NCBI GenBank assembly: GCA_013339895.1
Contig: JABACO010000012.1
Location: 5,657,949 to 5,721,948 of the forward strand
From: Ephydatia muelleri
Taxonomy: Eukaryota > Porifera > Demospongiae > Spongillida > Spongillidae
Direction of reading: 5' to 3'
Length of the DNA: 64,000 bases
Shown: in pieces, positions 55,644 through 64,000 of the stretch
How the letters are laid out: each line of letters opens with the position of its first letter
How positions within the stretch are numbered: position 1 is the stretch's first letter
Made by a program: the position numbers and the translations under genes
Notes under the pieces: model-generated
The model's database searches: none
Seen by the model: only the letters and a program-made list of their open reading frames with translations
Told to the model about the DNA's origin: nothing

Positions 55644-57640
55644 CTATCCACCGAAATCCTGTCTACACTGGTGGTTGAACATTGTGATAAATCGGGCAGC
55701 CCGAACAATTGGTATGGCCTTCTGCCCAGCACTGGAGGTTCTTGTGACCTTGACCAGAGCAGCCAGGAGTAGAGCACTTTCACCTGGTGCACTGCTGGTG
55801 GTGGGCAACAGCCAGTGCTGCTGTCTGTTGAGGCTGGAGAGCAGGAAGAGCCAGAGCTGGCCGAGCAACGAATGGTGGAAGAATGTCCAGCCTGCGGTCT
55901 GGCGAGATCCACCTGTCGTATATTTCATTCAGATGGGCCATCTTCTCAGTGTTGACAGGGGGACATTCTCCAGCGTCCTCATACGATCTGAACAATGGCC
56001 TGACATCAGGCACAACACCATCAGCAGCACAGTAGACATTCACAAAATTGTACTGGCCTTCATTGCACAACTGTCGCACTTGGAGCCTTGGTTGGTCATC
56101 TGCAACTTGCTGCCAGACGAAATCGTGCAAATCCTTAATATGAGGCACTACCTTGTACACACATGACAGCTGTTCCTTCCAACAAAAGATGGTGCTGCCA
56201 TTCAACTCGTACGTCAAGCCATACTGGGCAGTGATGCAGGACAACTCCTTTCCAGTGAAAATATCTTGGCAGTAGAAAGAGTGTGAAATGCGGGCAAATG
56301 CTTCATCGGGGCTAAACTTGATGTGACCATGAATCATCAGCAACAGGCAACAGGTCTGAAACTGGGTATGGACAAGCTGGCCCATCCAACCAACAAAAAA
56401 CTGATTTTTAATGACCATTGCATTATCCAATATGATTGCAACATGTTTCACCCATGCCGGCACATTGGCACAGATGAAAGGATCCAGATAGGTGATCATT
56501 GTGTCTGCAGACTTTGATCCAGCAGCTCCCTCGTGATAGACATAGAAGAAATTGGACGGCCTGCCATGAAAAACGATCCCGAAATTGTCAAAGCAGAGTT
56601 TTTGCTTGTAGTATGATGCTGCAGGTTGAGCCGAGTAGCCACAGTGTGGAACCAGCTTTCCCTGTTGGTAATCTGCATCAATAGACACGCAAAGTTGTCT
56701 TTCAGGCCAACCAACTCCTGAATGTCTGATTGCGAGGGTTTTTCCACTGCCATCAGCTCCTGAATTCTTTGCCAATCTGACTGGCACTGTTGGCGATGAC
56801 GCTTGTACTCGTCAATGCACTCTTGAGCAGTCGCCTTGTGGGATGCCAGAAGCTGCATATAGCTCTCACCGAGGTCTTTCTGCTGCTGCAGAGCAGTGGC
56901 GTCTGCATTCCCTGATTCCACCATTCGGTTTGCTGTTGTTTGGGTTCGGCTGACCTCCTCATTGTACTCCTTGCACAGGTCGCAATAGTCTGACTTCGGT
57001 GGGCAAATGGCAGTCTTCGGGCGCTCCTTTCACACCCATTCCCGCGCAGATGTGTTCCCAAAAGTTGGAAGGTTGTTGGTCTTTTGTGCCAAGTTGAAGC
57101 AGCCCACAACAGAACGTCGTACCTTCGTCTCATGTTTGGTCCTTCTTATCGTGCGCACGGAAGCTTCAAAACATAAATAGTAGTACTCAGGAGACGAACT
57201 CCCAACTCTGCGGCCGTTAGGAGCACGTGACGCATCAACGAATTCAAGAAACTTGGCTTTCATATCAGGCCTGGCAAGATGCGATGGCTTGCCTGAAAGT
57301 TTGTGCTCAGCTGGCAGCTCGCTCCTCTTCACCTTGCGCAGTCTGGCCATACGTTTCTCCTGAACACCAAGAACAGAGACAATGCAAGCAGCACAGTACA
57401 AGTAATTTCTACTTGTGTCAAATTGTTGGCCAGCAGCTAGGCATTCTGTGCCTTTATATCCCGATGCAGGAAGGCACCATCACCTTTGGTCTTATATCGT
57501 TGCCTCTTCTTCAGCACTGTGCCAGTGTCCTTCATTGCTTTGAAGGCCTGCTCGTGTGCTCCCAAAGCAACTGTACAGGCACATGCAGCTCTTTTTCTTC
57601 TTTGCTGCTGGCTGTGGCGCATGCCCTCCTGATCCTGCAT
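55644..57640 (-). pseudogene. Uncharacterised DDE-like transposase
   Basis: On the minus strand: an N-terminal basic segment (57640-57437, RRKRAACACTVALG), then 57401-57030 (SPEYYYLCFEASVRTIRRTK), PPKSDYCDLCKEYN near 57000 (a Cys motif), a long coiled coil (56924-56600), and, after a frameshift near 56590, the main part 56787-55780. The latter contains IILDNAMVIKNQFFVGWM where relatives of this widespread but unnamed family have an ADNCxGQNKN motif, then GHIKFSPDEAFARI and VVPHIKDLHDF. Stops at about 57030 and 57437 and at least one frameshift show it is dead. Element ends were not identified. Confidence 0.6.
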
Positions 57641-57739
57641 GTGCTTTCACTTTCAGAGTCAGACTCGCGATCGGTTGACATCACGTCTTCCCACGTCCCT
57701 TATGTAAGGCGCTCTGGCGTGGCCTCGCACAAATAAATG

Positions 57740-58711
57740 AGATGAACGGCGTTTGGCCTAGCTTCTTGACATGTAGGACCAGCCATTTTAAATAATTTCA
57801 GTCATCATAGCAACCTACGCTTGGTACAAAAAACTTTGAACTGCGTTTTCTCGAAACATTTTTCGTTTCTACTTGACCCGCTCACATATTTTCTTTTCGC
57901 GCAAACTCGTAAAACGTAGGATAAAGAGAAACCATTTGGAGATGCTGCGAATATATTGTTGTTTGCGATCTTAATATAGTGGAAATCAGGCATATACTAT
58001 GAGGCTAGTCTTATCACCTCTCGTTCCCACAAGTAGTGACGTGGCGCACACGCATTACGCTTAAACCGCATATGCATGCATCTATTATTTAGAGACAAGT
58101 CAGATTCATACAAGTGACAGACCTCGTGTCTGTGATTGTGTTGGAGGTTGACATGATCTTATCTCTCCACTTCAACGTCCATCTGTTTCATTTATGATGA
58201 AAGCTTGAACACTGTTATTAGGTTTTATTGTATAGCGTGTGTTGTGTATACTGTAATAGATATCACTGTATGCGGTTTCATGAATAGTCGGTCATCTTCA
58301 TTCGGCTGGATGTTCAAACTCGTCAGTGTCCGTAGAGAGTCCATTGAGCATGGCTGTTGCAAGTGGACAAAAAGGTCATAATTAGAACATACATTGACAT
58401 TTACGGTCCACTTTCAAAATGGCACCCAGATAGCTCATTACAAAATAGAACCGCGGAACGAGTGTTATGCACCCCCAAAAAATTCGTAACTACTGCAGCA
58501 TGCTTTTCATGTGTTATACGGTGCATCCTCAAAAGGCGCGAAAGTTCCACAAAAAGTCAAATTCATTATTCAGTATGACGGTACCCGGCAAAGATGAAAG
58601 ACAATCACGGCAAAGGCAATGACGTCATAATTGAGCAGCATCAAGTGTCTTCTAAATACAGAACAGATTCATAGGCACATTCGATGGCCCTGTATTTTCA
58701 ACCCGGATGAA
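57740..58711. other. No gene recognised; upstream of TAF2-like exons
   Basis: Probably contains the 5' region of the TAF2-like gene. No clear core promoter motif. Confidence 0.4.
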
Positions 58712-60579
58712 ATGAGCACGCAGAAGAAATCACCACCTTCGGTCATGCATTGGCCGTCTGTTCAAATACTTACCATCAGCGAGGTCAACTTCAAAAAACA
58801 AAGAAAAGCGAGTTTTAAAGTCGTTCGAAATATTTTTCTAGTTCTTTTTTTTTTTCCTCCTCTCAGGGCTCACAGAGCTCACCATTCTTCCCCTTGTGCC
58901 AACACTTGAAATTGTCTCTCAGTTGCGAGCAGTACTAGTGCATCATCATCCCCTCCCAACCCTCATCCCCTCCCAACCTTCATCCCCTCCCAACCCTCAT
59001 CCCCTCCCAACCCTCATCCCCTCCCAACCCTCATCCCCTCCCAACCCTCATCCCCTCCCAACCCCATCCCTTCCCAATCCCATCCCTCCCAAACCTCATC
59101 CCCTCCCAATCCCCATCCCCATCCCCTCCCAAACCTCATCCCCTCCCAACACCCCCATCCCCTCCCAACCCTCATCCCCTCCCAACCCCATCCCCTCCCA
59201 ATCCAATCCCCTCCCAACACCCCCATCCCCTCCCAACCCCCATCCCCTCCCAACCCCCATCCCCTCCAACCCCCATCCCCTCCCAACCCCATCTCCTCCC
59301 AACACCTCCATTCCCTCCCAACACCATCCCCTCCCAACACCCCCCATTCCCTCGCAACCCTCTCTCCATTTCACTCACCTATTTCTTCCTAGATGCAATT
59401 TGTACTACTTTGATCTCTGTCACCATGACTGCATCCAGTCATGTGATAGTGATATGCAGGCCACAGCTGGAGAGTTGGTGATCAAGATCCCTCCGGATGT
59501 GCTAGACAACTTGACTAGGAGTGGTAGTAGACAGACACACATAGTATATTCAGAGTGTGGACCCTGGTTTCATAGATACAGGGCAAATGTTATAATTTGG
59601 TTAAATAGATTGTTTGTATTAAACTCTTTGCTTTCTTATCAACATGGAGTGATCTTATATATAGTGCAATGTACCTTATATAAAGTTGTATAGAAGTACA
59701 TTTGGAGTGTTCTACAAGATTTTGATCCTTGTGAATTTATATATATTGCACCCAATTCAAATCGCTATATCTTTTGCAAGGTATACACTATTGACGTCCT
59801 ATTTCCAACACATCATACCAAATCATTTCTGTATGTGAAAATATAGAATATATTTTGGTGTCTTGCATGTCGACATTATGAGATTTGATACCACATGGGG
59901 TCAACACCGTCACATATTCATTTAGGAGCATTGAAAATCCTTCAAATTTGGTGTATATGTAGAGGGGTCCTGTCACTATTGGTTTATTCAGTTTGTTAAT
60001 TACATCATATCCGTTATGGAGGTACTACTGGGCAAAGTTAAAGCACATTTTGTGCCGCTAATTAGAAATCATTGCCACGAATCGAGTGGGAAAATGTGGA
60101 ATTACGTTGCACAGCTGTATCTCTGTAACAGATGAAGTGAAATTAATGAACAGAACAAATGAATAACGACAGGACCTCTCTACATACACACTGAATTTCA
60201 AACAATTTATGCTCCTACCTGAACATGTGGTGGTTTCGAACTGTCGTTGTATCATTGGCACCGTGCTTGTGCAAGAAACCAATTTATATCATCCATTAAT
60301 TCACATAGATCTAAATCTTGCAGAACACTCCAAATGTAATTTTACAAATTTTAGTTTAATATTGTAGTCCCAATTTCTCCACATGAATATAACAACAATG
60401 ACAAAAGCTCAGTGGATCTCTCCATTTCCATACATGTACATGTACATAGTTATACTGTACCCATCTTATGTGTCTACAGAAGGAAGTCGGATATTTGAAG
60501 ATTTCATCGAGTTTTCTCTGGAACAATCCAAAGGTGGTGTTCAATTTGTAGTCCCGCCAGGGACTACCCCTGATGTCAG
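58712..60579 (+). CDS. TAF2: TAF2-like TFIID subunit, N-terminal exons (partial)
   Basis: Exons: 58712-58819 (start codon MSTQKKSPPS, then QILTISEVNFKKQRKASFK), 58867-58930 (LTELTILPLVPTLEIVSQLR), 59393-59523 and 60480-60579. The last two join cleanly in phase 1 and read AGELVIKIPPDVLDNLTRS then FEDFIEFSLEQSKGGVQFVV, matching the M1-aminopeptidase-like N-terminal domain of TAF2 (the FSLDQPKGGLHFVVP region). TAF2 helps TFIID contact core-promoter DNA. Oddities: the exon 1/2 junction is not cleanly in phase with GT-AG sites; the exon expected between exons 2 and 3 (about 30 residues) is absent, and a minisatellite occupies that place; a decayed next exon (AHxF-like, then FTYGWEN) follows at about 60637 out of frame. 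No later exons recognised to 64000. May be truncated, mis-assembled or a pseudogene. Confidence 0.65.
58945..59355 (+). repeat. CCCTCATCCCCTCCCAA minisatellite in TAF2-like intron
   Basis: About 24 units of 15-18 bp (CATCCCCTCCCAACCC). Pro/Ser ORFs on the plus strand and Gly/Trp ORFs on the minus strand are artefacts. Confidence 0.95.
59697..60338. mobile_element. Palindromic fold-back element (FB5), most diverged copy
   Basis: Ends TACATTTGGAGTGTTCT and its inverse; centre near 60050-60075. The right arm keeps GAACAGAACAAATGAATAAC and the left arm TTATTCAGTTTGTTAATTAC, clear relatives of the family core. Inserted in a TAF2-like intron. Confidence 0.8.
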
Positions 60580-61511
60580 GTGAGAGCCCCCCTTGTAGAA
60601 CCAATCCCTCTACTGACCACACCTCCCTTTCATAGCAACATGCTCATGCTTCACATATGGCTGGGAGAACCTTCACTCCTTCTTCACCTTATCACCTCTG
60701 ACACCTTCACTCCTCCCCAATTCACCTGACACCATCACTCCCTCGCCTTTCACCTCTGACGACCTTGTGAGTTTTAAAGGCTATAGCAACTCTCATACAT
60801 ATCTATGGGCTAAAAAACAACCTTATCAGTATGGTACTTAGATACCTGTACTTGTTTCTGCTAAAGGCCAGTGTGTGTCGATGAATTTTCTGAACAGGTT
60901 TTCAAAGCGCTTTAAAATAAACATATACGGATTGCTGTTGCTGGTTAAAGACATGCATATCTGAACCTGCGGCAGCAGGTTCAATATAGGATTGATTGAG
61001 GATTGATGAATATCATTAAAAAAACTTCACTCGCGTCTGGAGGGACAACGGAGAAACGGATCGCGTATCTCTTTGTCGCGATGGAACGAGAACTCAAAGA
61101 TCTACAGTTCTACGTTTGTTCCGTGTCATAAAACGGTGTGCTTTTAGAGAAACAAACGAATTCCTTTTTCTCGTGCCCAGTCCCAAAATAATTCTTGGTC
61201 GTCGTCTTCTTCTTCTTCTTCTTCCTTAGGAAGGTATAACTCGAGCTACGAACGGTTTTGAATAACGGCAATAGCGCCAATATCTTTGGAATTCACCTGC
61301 GCGGTGCCCTTTAAGGTCATATAAAGACTACAGCGAGAAGTACCTCATGCGGTAGCAAGTTCTGTATAGGATATGAAGTTATTGCAGAAGTTTATTTGGT
61401 TTATTGTTGATTAATGAAGTTATTTTACAGCATGCAGTATAAATACTCCGACCTGCACGAAATTTATTTGGTGTTCCTATCGCAGTTTAATACTTTGGCT
61501 AGTGAAGTTAA
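60580..61511. other. No intact gene recognised
   Basis: Contains CACCTTATCACCTCTGACACC repeats near 60680-60765 and a CTT run at about 61206-61225. Confidence 0.5.
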
Positions 61512-62023
61512 ATGCCTTCGCGTAATCGAAAGAAGAGATCTAAGCAACGAGCGGAATACCTTCAAAAGCAAGACGATATTTTATCACAAGAAAACAAGGC
61601 TAAAGCCCGAGCGCGCTACAAGGCCGATCCCGAAAAGAAGAAGGCCTCTGTACGCGACAGCTACAAGGCCGATCCCGAAAAGAAGAAGGCCTCTGTACGC
61701 GACAGCTACAAGGCCGATCCCGAAAAGAAGAAGGCCTCTGCACGCGACAGCTACAACGCAGATATTGAATCTACGCAATCTGCTAAAAGGCAGCGATATC
61801 AAGAGGACCTCGAGGAGAACCGTACTGCTAAAAGGCAGCGATATCAAGAGGACTTCGAGGAGAACCGCGCTGCTAAAAGGCAGAAATACGAGGACAATTC
61901 AGCTGCCATTAAGGCATCTGAAAGGAATCGGTAATGGAATGACCCCGCTGTCCGATTGGCTAAACGTGCTGCCGAGAGGAAGCGGTATCGCAGGGGTCAC
62001 CGAACTACCACTACCACCCAAAG
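61512..62023 (+). pseudogene. Lys/Arg-rich repeat protein of a mobile element (N-terminus)
   Basis: ORF 61512-61934 begins MPSRNRKKRSKQRAEYLQKQ and then has three near-identical 20-residue units (YKADPEKKKASVRDS, encoded by 60-bp exact DNA repeats at about 61620-61755), followed by 17-residue units (SAKRQRYQEDLEENRT). A TAA interrupts what continues in frame as WNDPAVRLAKRAAERKRYRR up to a donor GTATGTG at 62024. Such arrays form the N-termini of large helicase/OTU-type proteins (Helitron-like) common in marine invertebrate genomes; no helicase domain is seen here. Confidence 0.5.
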
Positions 62024-62573
62024 GTATGTGATGGCATGTTGTATTGCACTAGCATTAAAAAGCTATAGGAAGATGTGCATGCAACATGTGTACAGCACGC
62101 ATCACTTCACATGTAAAGCATGCATGGTGACCGTACTGTCCTTTGTGACCTGTCTATTGAATATTGGGGTGTCATCCTTAATCTGATGTACAACGGCAGC
62201 CAGCCTGCAACTGTGTACGAATTTAATTGCATTTGCTAGGGTTGAGCAGTAGACCTCAATGGTAGGTGTGTAGTGGCAGAGGAGATAGGGGACAGAGATA
62301 AGGATACCATGCACCCCTTGAAATAGAAATGTACAAATGAGTGAATGAGTGTCGCAAGCTCACTAGTAGCATTTGTGTTGAGGACAAAGTCACTTTTCCA
62401 AATGTCCATTCATCATTTGAGGGGAGGTCATTCCCATGTAAACATTGTTAACACCTTTTAATTTGGAGCATGAACAATTTTCAGCACAATGGCACCTTTG
62501 GGGGGTCATGAGTTATGCAGACCAATCCAGTGAATAGATAAAATTGGACCAATAGAATTTTAGCACAGCTGGC

Positions 62574-62684
<111 letters not shown>

Positions 62685-62894
62685 CCACTCCCCCTTATCT
62701 GTGAGGTCATGAATATGTAGACCAATTGGTGATGTACCAATAAAATTGGACCAATAGAATTATAGCACAGCCGGCACACATGTAAAGGCTTTTCATGTAT
62801 AAAAGCGACTCACCTGCCAAATAGTGCACTTCGCTTGCTGAGAACGAAAAAGGTAAAAACTAAATCCTTGCGCTTTGTTTCTATACTCTCTGTC

Positions 62895-63190
62895 AGATGC
62901 AGTGCTGCCCCTCACCGCCACCACCAGCAGCAGCAGTAGCAGCGCTGTCCCCACCGTCACCAGCAGCAGAGCTGCCCCCACCACCACCAGCAGCAGAGCT
63001 GCCCTCACCGCCACCAGCAGCAGCAGCAGAAGCAGCAGGAGCACCGCTACAGTATTGGCACCTGTGCCCCCACCACCACTTTGCCTGCTGCCACCCTGGC
63101 CGCTGCCACCACCACCCGCATGGCTCCCATGGCCTGAACCAGGCTGCCGAGGTCAGAGACGAGGCTTGGGGAGAAGAAGAAGACAAGCCA
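62895..63190 (+). repeat. CAG/CCACCAG-rich compositional tract
   Basis: Trinucleotide-biased sequence, GC-rich against its neighbours. It is open in several frames (Ala/Pro-rich on plus, Gly/Ala-rich on minus). I could not decide whether any frame is a real gene. Confidence 0.5.
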
Positions 63191-63333
63191 GGGGAACCGT
63201 ACAGTACATTAAAAACTCATATACTTATAATTTCAATTATTAAATTTTTTAACCTCCCTCCCTTCGAAAATTAAAATGAATTTGTGACAACATTTAAAGA
63301 CGCGCTACTACGACAGAGGAAAAAACGAATGAA

Positions 63334-63629
63334 ACAAGTAAATAAAAACATTCTCTAACGAGAAAGTTGTTGGTATATAGGATTGACCAATGGTGGTGTA
63401 AAAAGCACGGAAACAAGAGTGACAGAAATTTGACTGGAAAATTGAAATAGGCCTATATTTAGCACACTAACGTTGTAACAGTACATGCCTGAGTAATGGG
63501 CTAAATATAGGCCTATTTCAATTTTCCAGTCAAATTTCTGTCACTCTTGTTTCCGTGCTTTTTACACCACCATTGGTCAATCCTATATACCAACAACTTT
63601 CTCGTTAGAGAATGTTTTTATTTACTTGT
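63334..63629. repeat. 296-bp inverted repeat (hairpin element)
   Basis: Arms of about 125-130 bp, essentially identical (ACAAGTAAATAAAAACATTC.. and its inverse), around a 40-bp spacer (about 63463-63503). No ORF. Probably a fold-back MITE unrelated in sequence to the FB family. Confidence 0.9.
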
Positions 63630-64000
63630 ACATAACACAGCAGATGCTGTACTTGAGTCACTACTAAGCCAAAGTCCTGTAAGCTTAGCAGGAATGGACT
63701 CTGCCCCCTGTTCACCTACTATAGGAGAAGCCAAACCAATGTGGGTTGAATGGAATAGCATGATCCTCCTGTACATCCATTTTAATGGGGACTGTTGCTA
63801 GAGAAGATTCACGAAAGAACATGTACTGTCAATGACTGTTGTATAGGAATCAATCATGCAGTTCATCTAAAGTTCATAAAAGTGTATTACGCACGTAATG
63901 AAAAGGTTTGTGTCTCATCAATGAAATTCAGGTCATAGATGTTGTGGCTTTTTTTTTTTTTGCAAACATAGAGAAAGCATATCTGTATGGTGTTCTGCCT
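63630..64000. other. No gene recognised
   Basis: Short plus ORF 63547-63801 starts in the hairpin and has no recognisable domain. Confidence 0.4.

Noticed and set aside
58896..59693. 265-codon Pro/Ser ORF
   Set aside because: Spans the CCCTCATCCCC minisatellite; only the segment from 59393 is supported as an exon (TAF2-like).
62875..63274. Ala/Pro- and Gly-rich ORFs
   Set aside because: Composition-driven openness in a CAG-rich tract on both strands; no conserved domain to choose a frame.

Overview
This is a repeat-rich animal nuclear segment of modest GC. Spliced genes with GT-AG introns, several TATA boxes, many microsatellites and minisatellites, and dense nested DNA transposons and LTR-element debris point to a marine invertebrate. 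A sponge is my best guess from the gene and transposon flavour, but the sequence does not prove it. No prokaryotic gene organisation, tRNA, rRNA or CRISPR array was seen.

Host genes, left to right: (1) two fibronectin-III exons on the minus strand at 1275-1637; (2) a large lipid transfer protein of the MTP/vitellogenin class, present as two near-identical 11-exon, 944-codon copies on the minus strand (11369-14935 and 22731-26272); (3) a two-exon, 212-residue secreted cysteine-containing protein on the plus strand (15959-17025), divergent from the first lipid-transfer copy; (4) a kinase-like C-lobe fragment (39996-40544); (5) a complete 15-exon, 564-residue high-molecular-weight purple acid phosphatase on the plus strand (41494-48615); (6) the C-terminal four exons of a tectonic-like ciliary protein on the minus strand (49527-52585); (7) the first exons of a TAF2-like TFIID subunit on the plus strand (58712-60579), apparently lacking an exon and not continuing recognisably.

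Mobile DNA fills most of the rest. There are two internally deleted hAT elements (1-945, 6400-7200) and a nearly full ZMYM-type hAT transposase (30481-33498). A 1.65-kb element with perfect 23-bp inverted ends sits at 28703-30356, and a TTAA-flanked piggyBac-like element built around a palindromic 20-bp satellite at 50472-51472. Other pieces are a 311-bp MITE, a tyrosine-recombinase pseudogene, an Ulp1/PHD integrase-type transposon tail, an uncharacterised DDE-like transposase pseudogene, and Ty3/gypsy fragments on both strands. One LTR-retrotransposon derivative (36015-37202) is bounded by inverted copies of its own LTR start. A family of long palindromic fold-back elements appears five times (5632, 9556, 10395, 26656, 59697); its arms share a conserved core and a coding-like pattern across diverged copies. 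A 1.48-kb dispersed repeat occurs twice (20036 and 37248).

The genes do not form a functional pathway. The picture is of a gene-poor, transposon-battered interval in which a secretory lipid-carrier gene was duplicated in tandem and two neighbouring host genes (tectonic-like and TAF2-like) were separated and perhaps truncated by insertions.
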